A DNA stretch of 64,000 nt from Cercospora beticola (Eukaryota; Ascomycota; Dothideomycetes; Mycosphaerellales; Mycosphaerellaceae). Below, piece by piece: positions 42,236 to 54,600 of this stretch. Position 1 is the first letter of the stretch, and every line of letters starts with the position of its first letter. Where the stretch lies: assembly GCF_033473495.1 (NCBI RefSeq), contig NC_088940.1, positions 1,488,001-1,552,000 on the forward strand, given 5' to 3'. The notes under the pieces are model-generated. The model searched no databases and was not told the origin of the DNA. It saw nothing but the letters and a program-made list of their open reading frames with translations. The position numbers were made by a program, and so were the translations under genes.

Positions 42236-43581
42236 TCAACCTCCGCCGATCTCGTTCAATGGCCATTGCATCAAGCTTTGCCATTCTTGTGAGAGGACGC
42301 TTCTGATTGCGTAAATCTCACGTTTCGCTGTCGTTCTGTCGCCTGTATTGCCAAGATACTGTAAAGCATCGGTAAGACCAACCACTGCAAAGAAATACGC
42401 CAGTGTAACCAGAGCCCGAGGACGGCCTTCGACCAGAAAGTCAACGAATTTGCGGGGAACCATGAATGGGAACATGCAGATCCATCGTAGATTGATGTCA
42501 GCGGCCTCGCCAGCGAGAACGCCTCGGCGGAATGAGCCGATGTAGCTGAGAGTGGTCTCATAACTTTCACAAGTCTCCTGGTCCCACACATCCTGCGAAG
42601 GTATATCTCGGTTGAGAATTGCGCCAAACTCTCGTTGCATCTCAGCGTCAAATGTGGCATTGGCTTGCCATATGTTGGCCGTTGTGTCCATGAGGACTCT
42701 CAAGCCCGTGCCTTCGGGCACAGCTTCAGGAGGTGGCAGAACAGTGAATGTGCCACGTCCAACCTCTAGCCACTCGATGGGTGGAGTGTATGGCTCAATT
42801 GAACGCTCTTGAAGCATCGCTAGAGAATTCATACTGATCAGAAGAGCAGCATATGCAACAGCGTCGGTGTTGCAATTATCCAGATCGACGATTGCTGCTC
42901 GTTGTTCACGAAGTGCCCAGACCCAGTAATTCTCCCTCGCTTGGTACAGCGGCATGTCATTGGGACAAGTGCCAAGGAGGTGCGTCGCCGTCATGGTGAA
43001 CATGGCGTATAGAACGTTTCTATTGGTCAGCGCCACCTGTGGTACTTCCCCATACCAAAGCTCCTTCCAGGCCGGAGGCGAGGTCATTCCAAATGGCCTT
43101 GAGACGGCAAGCATCCAGTGGTGCAAAAGGCGGAGTTCAAGATATCGTCGTTGCTCTGACTCTTCGGTCAGAGGATCTGGCGTTTGGCCTGTGGTCGCTT
43201 GCTGGGCAGCTGGCTCTCCGTAAGTCGAGGGTGGGCTTCCTTGAGAAATGGAGTGTGCAGGAGAGACGATGAGAGGCGGGCCCGATGCAGGTTCTCTGCT
43301 GCCTGACTTTGGACGAGATTTTGACGGCTCCGGTATAACGTATGTGCAATCCAGACCCAGTCGCAGACATATACCGCATTCCGGAGTTTTTTCATCGCAT
43401 CTGAACATCAAACAGTCGATTAGAAAGATGCCTAGACAATGAAGAATCGGCAGGGACGGTCGTACTTTACCCGTCGTGCTTTGCAAGTCTGGCATCCATT
43501 GCGCGACTTCTTGTGGCCAACTTTTGGTGCGCGTATGCTGGTCCTGCGCGTGTCCTTCGACACAGTCCCTGTAGGTGACAT
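42236..43581 (-). CDS. Zn2Cys6 zinc-cluster transcription factor
   Basis: Exon 1 43581-43466, intron 43465-43401 (65 nt, GTACGA...TTCAG, phase 2), exon 2 43400-42236; 426 residues. The start ATG at 43581 (MSPTGTVSKDTRR) follows a basic region. Splicing rebuilds the full six-cysteine cluster: GCQTCKARRVK joined to CDEKTPECGICLRLGLDCTY at about residues 30-58. A Ser/Pro-rich linker (about 60-120) leads into an all-helical regulatory region (LELRLLHHWMLAVSRPF, VLYAMFTMTATHLLG, YAALLISMNSLAMLQE) like the middle-homology or sterol-regulator type (Upc2-like) C6 factors. The protein should bind CGG-type half-sites. Its target genes are unknown, and no catabolic or secondary-metabolite cluster adjoins it. 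Confidence 0.88.
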
Positions 43582-44728
43582 TGTCCCCTTGGCAAATAGG
43601 CTTCAACGCGTTCAACGTTGGTAATGGCTGGCTTCCTCCAAACAAACAACGCCTTCTCGGTCCAGTCGCAGTGCGGAGAGTCGCATCATAAAAGTCCGAA
43701 CATGCGCTGCGGCCGTGTGCGACGATGCATCGTCAAGTTGTCTGCCTGATTTGCTGATGAAATCGTGTCTTCTTGCAAAAGGAGCGTTCGAGCTCAGAGA
43801 TGATGTACGCGGCAGGATCGGGCCGAAGTGCGCAAAACTTTCTGCCTCCTTCCTAATTCCACTTCTTCTCTGGACGTCTTCCCTTTCCTCAACTCATCTT
43901 CGCATAACATATCTGTGATCACTTGTCCATATACTGGGCGGTGCAGTGGCAGACACGGCCGACCTGCTCGCTTTTCACGTGCGTACAGACCTACGACAGG
44001 GCCTTACCTCCCCCACCGACCCCATTTCAAAACCGGTAAGTCTCTTCTCATCCTCCCATCACAACACATACACAACCACACAATGATGAGAGCACTATTT
44101 GCTACCCAGCTCACTCAAAATGCATCCCCAAAAGGGTGCATGATGCTGCAAACTCATAGAGGCTGTTTCTGAAACTTACCACACACTTCCCCTACGCTGG
44201 TGTCACGTTCGGTAATCAATCGGAAAACTACACCCAGTTCCCAATAAGCTGACCAAAACTCTGGTCTTAGATTCCACCTTTCCTAGTTTAGGCGCATCTT
44301 CCATAGCCACAGCATGAGGCGTAGCATAGCCTCTCGTAAAATAGCTTTGAACAAAAGAAAGCCAATTCGCAGTTCTTGCGCCACAAGTTCCAACGTCTCC
44401 TTGGTGATACCAGCCACAATCTTGTATAAGTCCGCGGACGGGCTTGTGAATTTCTCCTCCGCGAATCATTAGACACTTATTCGTAAAGTCCTGGACCAAT
44501 CACCTTTGAATGATTACACATTCGCAGACGACATATGTTGAGGCTCGTTGTGCCGCCATTGCCAATACTGAGCTGAGCTTGAGCTTGTCATATGGATATC
44601 TATTCTACTCTTCTTCTCGTTAGGCTGCCATGCTAAAGTCTCATCCGATCTTCACATCTCTCGTCTTATCTACAAGCAACAGCACATCACCGAGCGCGAC
44701 GGCGAGCTCTGGATCCAGCACGGCCTCT
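43582..44728. other. Intergenic stretch, 1.1 kb
   Basis: Includes the zinc-cluster gene promoter on the left and the Pho23-like 3' UTR on the right. The pyrimidine-rich part at 43830-44090 looks like a fungal promoter or 5' UTR pointing right, but only one weak frame (44469-44203, opposite strand) lies beyond it. Confidence 0.35.
44203..44469 (-). CDS. Doubtful small ORF
   Basis: An 88-codon frame beginning MIRGGEIHKPVRGLIQDCGW and including VGTCGARTANWLSFVQSYF. Its amino-acid balance is more protein-like than neighbouring chance frames, and it has three cysteines. There is no signal peptide, domain or supporting splice structure; it might be a single exon of a larger gene. Listed with low confidence. 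Confidence 0.22.
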   Translation of the reverse strand: MIRGGEIHKPVRGLIQDCGWYHQGDVGTCGARTANWLSFVQSYFTRGYATPHAVAMEDAPKLGKVESKTRVLVSLLGTGCSFPIDYRT

Positions 44729-47377
44729 CTAAGATCCGGCACCTCGCCCACCCCTTCCGCCACGGCCTCCTCTTGCTCTGCCGGGTCTCGGACGACAATC
44801 TCGACAGAACCAGCTGTCATCCTCTGCAGGAGTTTCTCGCAATTCTGTACAACCCAGGTGAAACCATTCTTTTGCGCAATTGTCATTGTCACAGGCCACC
44901 ATCTCGCCATATGACCCGCGATTGCAGTAGCAATATTTCTGTTCGTTGGGATCATCCGGATCGTGCTCGCTATCATCGCCTTCTTGATCAGCGTCTCGAG
45001 CAGCATCGTCGTCCAGGTCTTCTTCAGGCTCGGCTGGAACCTCGTCTTCATCGTCGCTGTCATCGTCTTCCAGTGCAGGAGGCTCGTCCATGCGCGCGGC
45101 CGCAGCACTGTAGCTGTTCTCGCTGCGAGTATGATCGTTGCGGCCGGATGACCTAGTTGACAGCCGCGCGCTTGTTGGTGGCGGGGAAGCACCAGGTGAA
45201 CTTTCTCGAGAGTCTTTCATAGCCGCTGGCGACATCATGAGAGTGCCCGAGTTGGCAGTATTGCGTCGTGAAATCGGCCTCCTAGTTGTCGATCTTCGCG
45301 TTGCTCTTCTTGCCTCCGCTTCAGCCTCATCTTCAGCATTGGCACCCTCATTCGGCCGGGCTACGTCTCCATTTTCGTCTTCTTCCTCGTCGTCATCATC
45401 GTCTAACCTGTGCCGGTCAAGGTTTGGCGACTTGTTGAACGGTGCCAGCTGCTTGACAAGATGACTGTTACTGGCGTTCCTTTTATGCTTCGGTATGCTC
45501 GTTCCTTGCATCTGTGGCTCAGAAGAACTGGAGTCTCGATCTCCATGCCTCGAATGCCTCGTGCTCCGGACACGCGCCACAGCCGCTGACCCAATACTGG
45601 GGAACGCCTCCGTTTTCGGCGTCCCGACTTTGGAGCCTCGACCGCTGTTCTTACCTCGGTCACTACCAGAGCGCGAGTTTGTTGGCCGTCCACGCTCATT
45701 TCCACTGCCTGTGGTGTCTCCATTATCTGCTTCTTCACGTTTGAGCTTCTGGCTGACCTCATGAGTGAGACGCGCGCGAACTGAAGCTTGCTCATCGCCG
45801 GTGTTATCATCGTGCTCTTCTGTCGTTTCGTGTGCCTTTCTCCTGCCATTGACCTTCTCTGCATTGCCATTACCGTTCGCTTTGCCGGCAGCCGATGCGG
45901 GCCGACTCGCCGCGCTTTCATCGTCCTGGACTCTCTCATGACGAAGATTGGTTGCAGTGCTGTTCTGTCGAAGTCTGGAACTCTGTGGTCGTGGGCCGGG
46001 AGGTGCTTCCATGGTTGCTGGGTTGAAAGAGGAGGCAAGTGGACTGCTAGCCAACATTGGACTGTTGTGAGCAGAACCCGGCATGCCCTTCTTGCCCTTG
46101 GGCGGACCAGGTTTCGCCTTCGTTGCCTTCGCCTTTGCTGCCGTAGGGTCGATCGCGGGCGTGCTTCGCGGCGTGTCTTTGCCCTTCGCGCCCTTCTGGG
46201 TTGAGGGTTGCCGTTCCATGCCAGGCGCCACAACAGCAGCCTTATCCGCATTCTTCCTCCTCTTAACAGGCGCAGGCTCGCCGTTGGTAGAGATGCCCAA
46301 TCCAGTGATATTCGCAGCTGTTGTTCCTTTTCCTTTGCCAACCTTTGGCGCTTTTCGAGGCTTCGCCGAATCGTCAAAGTCAGAATCGCCAGCAGCCTCC
46401 ACGACTCTCTTGCCTTTGCCTTTTCCGCGACCAGCACCGGCTGCTTCTCTCTGAGCATCGTTCCTCGCTTGGGCGATTTCCACCTCGTGCATGACTGCCG
46501 CCGCTGCCGCGAGGTTGTTTGTCGCGGCCACGTCTCGAGGCCTGTTCGCGCCAGTCGCAGCTGCTTTCGTCTTCTGTCGATTCTCGCTATATGCCCAATG
46601 GGTCATGCTGCCCAACCGCGCCTCTTCGCTGATCTCGCCCTCAATGTGAGGCATAACCGAATCAATGCGCATGCTCTGTGCTGCCAGGACGCGATTCACC
46701 TCATTGAGCACGACAATCTTCTCGTCTAGGTTGCCGAGCATCGAGTGCGTGAGCATGCGAAGCTCTTGGTATTGATGTCTGCGCTTGAGCTCCTCTTCGC
46801 TATCAGGTGCCTCGGCACCATCCAAGGAACCGGCCATGGAGGGCTGCGCGCTATGTCGCCCACCGATGCCATTCACGAGGCTCGCTGCGGCGCTACCACT
46901 CGTGCTGTTGTTGGCGGTCAAGCTGAGCAGGCCTTGTGCTGTGCCCACCTGAGCTCCAGCACTCGCGGTCTGCTTGCGCGTGGGCACTGGCTGCTCCATG
47001 AGAGTATCTATCAAATCACCCAGCTGATCAGTAGGATTGTATATTTTGGCTTCCACTTCTTTCATGAGCGTGTAATGCTTCATGACCTCTTTCGGCAGAG
47101 CGGTGATGGCGTCAGTGAAAAAGGTCAACGCTGGAAAGAAACCGGCGGGCTGCGAGGACTGGTCGGCCATGTTCGCGTCTGGGTCGATACCAGCGGTCAT
47201 GGAGCCGAATGGGCGAGCATAGTAGTTGGTAGGTCTCGTGGTATTGGTGCGAATCGCGCGGCCGGCGGTGCTGCGTCGCGGTGGTGGGACGCCATTGTGA
47301 TTGAGGTAGTGTGGGTTCGGGCTGGGTTCGGTCATGATGTTGGACGTCTTTCGCAGGCTCGACATGGGCGGTGCCAT
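44729..47377 (-). CDS. pho23: ING-family PHD-finger protein, Pho23-like
   Basis: An 882-residue single-exon protein. The first in-frame ATG is at 47377 (MAPPMSSLRKTSN); the frame is open further upstream but without ATG. The ING N-terminal domain is in two parts: about 75-135 (FFPALTFFTDAITALPKEVM, LMKEVEAKI) and about 200-270 (LRMLTHSMLGNLDEKIVVLN, VLAAQSMRIDSVMPHIEGE). The middle 500 residues are Ala/Lys/Arg/Ser-rich and disordered, with an acidic run (DDDDDEEEDENGD). The C-terminal PHD finger (about 810-862) has the C4HC3 ligands: CYCNRGSYGEMVACDNDNC, FHLGC, WFCRDC; such fingers bind H3K4me3. The end is RGG-like (ARGGRGGRGGRGAGS). The ING sequence resembles Pho23 of the Rpd3L deacetylase complex more than Yng2 of NuA4, so I favour Pho23. 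Confidence 0.87.
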   Translation of the reverse strand: MAPPMSSLRKTSNIMTEPSPNPHYLNHNGVPPPRRSTAGRAIRTNTTRPTNYYARPFGSMTAGIDPDANMADQSSQPAGFFPALTFFTDAITALPKEVMKHYTLMKEVEAKIYNPTDQLGDLIDTLMEQPVPTRKQTASAGAQVGTAQGLLSLTANNSTSGSAAASLVNGIGGRHSAQPSMAGSLDGAEAPDSEEELKRRHQYQELRMLTHSMLGNLDEKIVVLNEVNRVLAAQSMRIDSVMPHIEGEISEEARLGSMTHWAYSENRQKTKAAATGANRPRDVAATNNLAAAAAVMHEVEIAQARNDAQREAAGAGRGKGKGKRVVEAAGDSDFDDSAKPRKAPKVGKGKGTTAANITGLGISTNGEPAPVKRRKNADKAAVVAPGMERQPSTQKGAKGKDTPRSTPAIDPTAAKAKATKAKPGPPKGKKGMPGSAHNSPMLASSPLASSFNPATMEAPPGPRPQSSRLRQNSTATNLRHERVQDDESAASRPASAAGKANGNGNAEKVNGRRKAHETTEEHDDNTGDEQASVRARLTHEVSQKLKREEADNGDTTGSGNERGRPTNSRSGSDRGKNSGRGSKVGTPKTEAFPSIGSAAVARVRSTRHSRHGDRDSSSSEPQMQGTSIPKHKRNASNSHLVKQLAPFNKSPNLDRHRLDDDDDEEEDENGDVARPNEGANAEDEAEAEARRATRRSTTRRPISRRNTANSGTLMMSPAAMKDSRESSPGASPPPTSARLSTRSSGRNDHTRSENSYSAAAARMDEPPALEDDDSDDEDEVPAEPEEDLDDDAARDADQEGDDSEHDPDDPNEQKYCYCNRGSYGEMVACDNDNCAKEWFHLGCTELRETPAEDDSWFCRDCRPRPGRARGGRGGRGGRGAGS

Positions 47378-47972
47378 GATAGACGGCGGTGCTCCGCGGG
47401 GGGCGGAGCAGAATGAAGGAGAGAGGGATCTGGAGGGCGAAAGATGCGACGCGCTCGACAAGCTCGAGGCCGGCGAGTGGTGAGTTTGGGGGTCTTGCGC
47501 GAAGCAGCCTCCAAGCGTCACAGCAGCAGCGACATGGCGTGTCTGATCGTGTCGTTGTGCCCGTGTGCCCTGCAATGCTCGCTGGCGGTCTGCGGAGCGA
47601 TAGATAGCTCGAGAGCGAGAAGAATGACCTACTCCAACCTCGCCGCCAGAGTCTCCAAATGCCGCTCACATCGGCACAACGTTTCCCCGTGGTGACGCAA
47701 AATCGCCAGGGTCCGGGTCCTACCGTTCGCAGTAGAGCCCTTCCACGAGCTGTTCGAAAGATTGCACGAGAGGCTCAAGAAAATCAAGGACACCGGCGGA
47801 TACGATGTGTTGCAGCAAGAGCAGATACCACGACTCTCTTTTCCACTGACGTCGCTGTGTGCTTAGGCAAGCCGAATATTCGACAAGATACTCCGTCTCC
47901 AAACCACAACGCGTATCCATGTCGGGCGTCAAAAACGCGTCCCGTGAACTCTCCAAGGCCCTCGTCGCAGAC
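47378..47972. promoter_or_regulatory. Region between Pho23-like and carbonic anhydrase genes
   Basis: About 600 bases: promoter and 5' UTR of the Pho23-like gene on the left, 3' region of the carbonic anhydrase gene on the right. Both genes are on the minus strand. Frames here are shadows. Confidence 0.4.
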
Positions 47973-48617
47973 CTATCTCCGCTCAAACACCTTTACCCTC
48001 CTCACACTATACTTCTCATCCTCCGGCTCATCCACCTCCTCCAAAAGCCCTTTATCAATATTGTAAATCACACCATGAATATCCAATCCTCTCTCCCTCA
48101 TCGCATCAATCACAGTCGGAATCCTCTTCAAATTCTCCACTCCGGCTTGTACATTCTTCTTCGCTAGAAATGTCCCCCTTTCCTTCTCGTCCATATCGTC
48201 CAACTCGTCCGAAAACTTCTCTCGTAACGCTCTCAAAGGCTGCAGCCATATATCCAGGATGTCCAACTTAGTATTGGCCAGTGATGCGGCGACGCCTCCG
48301 CATGAAGTATGTCCTGCTACGACAATGTGCTTGACCTTCAAATGGAAGACTGCGAACTGGACGATGGAAAGCAGACTGATATCGGTGCTGTTGATGATGT
48401 TTGCGATATTCCGATGTGTAAAGACCTCGCCAGGCTTGCAATTCAGAATCGTCGTCTCAGGGACCCGAGAATCTGCGCAACCGATCCAAAGAATTGGCGG
48501 AGCTTGACCTTTGGAGCATGTTGGGAAGAAGTTAGGATCTTTAGTTGCCACTTCCTTGGCCCATTTCTTGTTGCAATCTAGGCAGTGATGATAGGCGTCT
48601 GCTGTAGGTGAGGACAT
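47973..48617 (-). CDS. Beta-class carbonic anhydrase
   Basis: A single-exon 214-residue enzyme interconverting CO2 and bicarbonate, needed for growth in air and for CO2 sensing in fungi. Zinc ligands and the catalytic dyad are clear: CADSRVPE (Cys about 47, Asp about 49, Arg about 51) and AGHTSCGG (His about 101, Cys about 104). Other family blocks are GEVFTHRNIAN and SIVQFAVFHLKVKHIVV. No transit peptide, so it is likely cytosolic; ATG at 48617 gives MSSPTADAYHHC. The length is typical of fungal cytosolic enzymes. It may supply bicarbonate to acetyl-CoA carboxylase, which is general knowledge and not shown here. Confidence 0.95.
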   Translation of the reverse strand: MSSPTADAYHHCLDCNKKWAKEVATKDPNFFPTCSKGQAPPILWIGCADSRVPETTILNCKPGEVFTHRNIANIINSTDISLLSIVQFAVFHLKVKHIVVAGHTSCGGVAASLANTKLDILDIWLQPLRALREKFSDELDDMDEKERGTFLAKKNVQAGVENLKRIPTVIDAMRERGLDIHGVIYNIDKGLLEEVDEPEDEKYSVRRVKVFERR

Positions 48618-51600
48618 GATCGATCAGTGTGTATTGCAGTATCAGGTCGGCAGCAATATTGAAGATTTCAGCGTGAGGAGGAAAGTGCTGGGGAGGTCAT
48701 ATGCAGTTGCTGGGTAGAAGCTCTGGGTTTAGTCCGGTATAGCTTTCAGCCTTGCGTTACACACCAGAAGCAGGGATGATGGGGAAGTCACGATAAGAGC
48801 AGTCGCGTTCGTGTAACGAATTGCTACAGATGTTGCAGTATGGTGCAGCACGTAGGCGACACTCACCTTGTGTGCCGTTGGCAGTCGGCTTCTTGCGATT
48901 CGATCCCGTAACACAGATCTAGACTCAACAATGACCTTGTAGTGGCTCATGCAGTTCTGTCGTATGGCACGCGGACAACGCCAAAAATCGGTTGTGAGCG
49001 AAGAACCACGGATCTCAAAGAGCGTGCCAGGATCGTCGCGTGGTGAGAGGTATAGAAAGGTCGAATATAGCAACTTAGATGTCAGATCCGATGCATAATC
49101 TGGTTGAGTAGATGCATCAAGATGCTTTCGTTCTTTTCATCATCCGTTGGGGCCTGGTGCATCTTTGTCCTCGCTCCGATTGCTCGAACCCACTGCTTGG
49201 CGGACACATTGCGAGTCCGAAGTCCGGATTGTCCGGCTACATTTGGGTTATGCGAACGTCGACTTCCCGAAAGTCAGTATTGCTCGAAAGAGACGGGCTG
49301 ACGATTCACGGTTGACGAAGAGAGTGGTCGAGAAGAACAGGAGCAAAAGTGTATTAAGACTTGCCGCGATGCAAGCTCTGGCCAAGATGTCTCGGCCTTC
49401 TCGCCGCGCTGCCTCAAAGAGGCAATTCTGCTGGACTATCCCATGCCAACTTCTGTTAAAAGCAATGCATATCTCGACTTCACCTCATGCTGCGCTTGCC
49501 GCCAGCGAACATAACTAAGATCTCGGGTTCCTAGTCGAGTTCGCAGGTGCAATCCCTGTCACCAGCCTCAACAGTCCTGAGTCAGCTACGTTGAGTGCAT
49601 TAGCCTTTCACAACTTGCGGTAAAGAATTTGCCATCGCAGAAGAGTTTGGGATTGAGCCTTAGAACTCGCCGGCAGGTAGCAAAGTCGTAACTGGCACCG
49701 CGCAAACGCTCTTGTGCATGCTCGCTCCAGAAATAGATATTTTGATCGGACTTCACCTATTCTCGGCCTTCCCGCCGAGCGGCAACAAGACCTCTATGTG
49801 GTCTTGGCACAAATTGCTAGATGTATGCAAACACCGTAGCCTTGCTTGAAAGCGAGCTCTGACACTTGGCGACCGATAGGGATATTCTTCTGCTGATATG
49901 ATGCTGATTTCAACAGTTTCTGGGTACTGCTGGCTCTAGAATACGGGGAACAAATTAACTCCACAGCTGAACGATTGGGCATGTAAGCCCCAGAAGATCT
50001 AATCGGCATGTAGTAAGGTTGTATTAGAAGAGAGCTTGTAATTGATGCTGCTGTTCGAGTTTCCATCTTTCTAAACGTCCAGGAGACACAGCAATAGAGG
50101 ACGTGGCCTCGTAAGTCGGCAGAAGCAGGGCTCCGTCCCGGTGTAACAATACAACATGAAGCAGAGCAATACTTCGCTCGTTGCGATCGTACTTTCTCGA
50201 TCCGTGCTTTCCGTGCTGAAGCAGTCGATGCGCCAGCAATTGTCGTGATTGAACGGACGTCTCCATATCATTGCGAGGGCGAGACCCGGCACAGCAGTGA
50301 CCTCGACTCTGGCTGCGCATGGAGTTGAAGACGTTTATTGTATTAGCCGAGGAATTTTGAAGACTCCGTACTAATGTAATCACCGCAGGGACGTAGAATT
50401 GATGCAGCTGCGGTTGGCGAAACGTCCCGATCGCATTTGCCCCGAGGATCACGCTCATGACCTACCTCAGAGGCAACTAGTCTCAACTATATCAGAGACG
50501 AGACACGAATGAATACCTGGGACAGTGCTATCGCGATGATCAAGCCACGATCAGCTAGCTGCAAGCACGCAAAGCACTATGTCCGGCACGGGCAAGGTGT
50601 AATCGAGCGTGTCTTGTCGTGGCTTTGTTGTCATTTTGCCGCTGACGGTATTGATTTACTGCCGAGCATTGTGCATCGCTTTCGCTTCTAATAGCCGGCA
50701 AGTTTCGCGATATTTTGCTGTTCGGGAGAATCAGTTGCAAAGCAAGCAGTCGAGAAAGATGAGGTTTTCAAGGCGCTACAAAGCTGCACAAATTGTCAAT
50801 GTTATAAGCCTTAGAACACTCGGTAGATAAGTCAAGGATCATCTACATTGGCCGTAGTGACCAGCCAAAATGTGATGAGCTTGGTATGCTGCCAACAAGT
50901 CCAGTGAATATGGCGGACCTTGGTCGACGCCTTGATCGTTCTTGATTGCTGTTCTCTCATCATGAGCCCAGTGCCGCAGCCAAAGGGCGTGGTGACTTCA
51001 CACGAGAATCCTCATCAACAATGCCGATGTTCACACCGGAGAAGTCTGGCGAGAATGTGCCGCAGATACCGGAATGCGATGCATGGATTGTCCGCGGGTG
51101 ATAGAGAGATAATTCCCGTGTCGAGATCCCGAGCCGGCAAGCCACCGAGAACGAAGCGTTACTCGCGGAAAGTGGGCACGATGCGAGCAGTCAGTCATCA
51201 TCAACGAACGCATCCTGCAGGTAGGCTGACCGCATCTGTCAGAAAAAGCAGTAGCCCAAGTGCGCATAGTTTTGTGCGACGCCAACGATAATTTCGAATC
51301 AATTCGATTGTTCATGCCTGGAAGCGCTGGTCATGGTGGAGGACATGACGAATAGTGATGCAACCGCGTTAATGGCTTCGCTTGGGCTGTGCAGAGCAGC
51401 TAAAGAGCGGTGTTGCACACACAGCACATAATATCTGTCAGCTGCCTGGATCCGTGTGGTGTGACCTGCCATCGCACAGAGTGTAGAGTACACGAGAATG
51501 CCATATGTCTGTCGAGGACTGATGTTGGCGTATGCTTCGCGTAGATGTCGTGTAGCAAGGGCTGAGGGACTACACCGATGTGCACACCGTACTGTAATTA

Positions 51601-54600
51601 TCACGGCGACCACTGAAGAAGCTCGCGTGCGGAGATGTGCCTTGTTGAAGAATCGAGTGGGTCCCACTCGTCAATTTTTAGGACACAGTGCCAAGCGTGT
51701 AGCTAACGCTTCGAATATATTATGCGTGAGTATGTTGTGGCATCTTGGGCGCCCACGTGGCAGTTCACCCTGTCGTGTCTGTGTCTGCAAGGCTCCATAA
51801 CCAGCGGTCCAGGTGGCATGTGAAACTGCGAGGTTATATGAATACACCTAGTAAAAGCAGTGTGCATCCATCAGAGATCCATGATAATGCATGGCAATGT
51901 GCGACATTGATTCTGCGAGTCGTCCATCGTCTGCCTGTATCGGCCTCGTGAGATAAGCACCGACGCTGAGAAGGACACTGAGGTGACGGCGACATGTGGT
52001 CACTCGAGTGGGCGTGGTGAGAAGCTTCATGATCTTCGCAGAGCCATGGTAGGTGGTACTTCGAACCTGGTTGCAGATGCACTCCTTGAAGGTCGCGTGG
52101 CCGCCAGCTGCAGTGAAGTGGAGCTTTGGCGTCTCCTCACGAGTGTGCGACCTCTAGCAGCAAGACACGCCAATCAGGCACACCGACATCGACATCGTGA
52201 CTGCTTTCCGCCTCCAGCGAGCGCGACAGAGGATTGAGATCGCGCGCCTCTCAGACTGCTTCCACGGCCTACCGGGCACCTCGGGACCACTGGTGACTTT
52301 GTCGCGGTGTGAGGAGTGGAAGATATGCAGTGAATAGAAGCAATGAATACTCGCACGGCCGCTGATATGCCGTCGGTAGCCAGCGCTGGCGGGGGATGGG
52401 CTCGTCTCTCCAAAACCATTCCAGAAGCTTGAGACGCGCGATTTCGGGAGATTAAAATCCCTGCTCTGGGGCGACGAGAGTGGACCATGGCAGTCGCGTG
52501 TTCATTGTGAGTCTTGGTGCGCTCACACCCTCGTGAAGTATCGATCGGGATCGCTTGCGCACAATGCCGTGGCCATAAGTTCGGGGTGATGCGAGCTGCG
52601 GCAGTGCTCGCAGTCTCGTCTTTTGCTTCGTACTCCTGTTGCGTGTTCCTCAGGCGTGGGCATCCCCACTCAGCCGGACACCGATGTAGAGCCTCACGGC
52701 TGCGGAACCATTCCACTGAAGCAGACTGACCGTCCACGCCGTCGCTGGGCGGAGAGTGTCTGCTGTTTCGCTCTGCCTGGCGACTAGTCGGTAGTGTTGG
52801 CGAGAAGCCTCAAGCGCGGATCATCAGCTGCCACAGTCCTGTACGTGATAGAGTTGTGGCGTGCATCGAACAACCAGACGCCTAAACCCTTTGCGGAGCG
52901 GGACAACAGTACGTGCGGTTGCCGCTCTATTGCCACAAGATGGTGTTGCAACAGCGACAGAACTCGCGACGGCAGTTTGACGGTCATTTGGACATGGCCC
53001 AATGGTCTGGCTGCTGATACGACGAGTGCCGCTGGACAAGACAGGGCTGCCACGCGAAGATAGATGCTGGCGTGCGGCGAAAACGTGGCTTGTGGCACGA
53101 CAAACGCAACGTCGGATTGGGCTGTGGGCCAAGAGCAGAGCAGAGCAGGGCCGGGCAGCACATGCGAATGCGGTGCTCGTCCTTGAGCGCGCGTAGATGC
53201 ATTGGCGCTGGCTGCGGTGCCTCGGCGCATGTGACGTGACGGGCGGTGGCAAGCATGTACATGTATATTCGACGCAAGGCAGCGCAGACGGCGGCGAGAG
53301 CAATGCCCAGGCAAGACGTCTCCTCAACAGAAAGTCAATTGCAGCGTGTTATTCGCGCGGACGTGCGTCAGGCGCATATGCTGCCGGGATCTAAGCGCGA
53401 GGAGCACATCCAAGCAAACCTAACGCACCGTAAAGTGTTGCTATTCTTTGCCGTCTGGCCTCACGCGTTCAGCGGAGCGGCCGACGCCTCGGTGGCCAGG
53501 CAGAGGAGAGGCGAGCCCGGTTTGCGCTCCAGCTCGGTGCTAGGCTCATCCTCCACGCCTGTGCCCGGTGTCTGCAGGGGTGCTCTGCCGCCTGGCGACC
53601 ACCACTCGCCTCGCTCATCACTCACGCCCTCCAGCACCATCGACCATGGCGGCATCCAGCCCAGCGACGGCGCCCGCACGCAGCGAATACGCAGCCCGTG
53701 GCCACACCGACGATGGCGACGAGCAGCAGCAGCAGCAGCGGTGATGAGGCATCGCCAGCATCGCCATCCTCATTCGCGGCTCACGAGCCCTCAGCCGGAG
53801 CCGGCGCATCGTTCTGCGTAAATCACCCCTGCAACGTCCTGCTGCTGCTGAGCTCCCACTTGGGCATGGCTTGCGGATCTCCCCATAGTATCAATGAATT
53901 GTGGTGCGTCACTGGTGCAGCAATTGGCTCTCTTTACCTGCCGGCGCTGCTCTCGCCGCGCTGATGCTGTTCTGTATCGTCTCGTCGTGCGTGCTCTTCT
54001 GTGCACCGCACTGCACTCGCACTGTGCTGGACGAACGACCGCAGCCCAGCTCAGCCATATCCTCACCCCGCCAGGACCGCGCCATCCGGCTGACTGACCA
54101 AGGTCGTTGACCAAGAGCGCGCGGAAAGCCGGCGATTCGATCCGGCAACTGCCCTTCTTCATCACAGGCGGATTTTGAATTGGAGTGTGCATAGCCTGCT
54201 TGCGCTGGTAGCGAGCCGGGCTGTCAACCTTCTGCACTCTAACCGCCAACCAGAGGCGCTGCAGCGGACGGGCGTGCAGCAACTGCGTGCACAAAGAGCG
54301 TTGTCAACTTGTTGTCCTCGCTCGCAGGCCTGCCCGACAGCGAGCAGTGAATGGGGAGAGCGAGCCGCGTGCTGCTGTGACTGCTCCCCGGTCAACCGCG
54401 GTCATCGTTGCGGAAGGCGAGGAAGGAAGGCGATCTCAGGGCCATTGCTCGTCACCGCACGCACGCAGAGCACTGATTGCTCCTGCAGGCTGGCTGGCAC
54501 AGGTCAACAGTGGGGCCTTCCCCTCCACCCAAGCACAGCAAAACCGAAACTATTCTCGACGCCCGCTCTGGTACGCTCCCACCGCTTGCATTGACATCTG

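Noticed and set aside
44641..46458. Minus-strand ORFs of 183 and 351 codons
   Set aside because: They are alternative-frame shadows of the Pho23-like gene, rich in Arg/Met/Thr.
50024..50458. 144-codon minus-strand ORF starting MSVILGANAIGTF
   Set aside because: No recognisable domain, other frames equally open; a frame this long is expected by chance in a gene-poor region of this size.
53646..53745. Start-like ATGGCGGCATCC with poly-Gln codons
   Set aside because: Only 32 codons before a stop and no donor that extends it convincingly; kept as a repeat only.
54128..54150. GCCGG-loop-CCGGC hairpin with GATTCGATCC
   Set aside because: Looks like a T-arm at first, but pairing register and the rest of a tRNA are missing.
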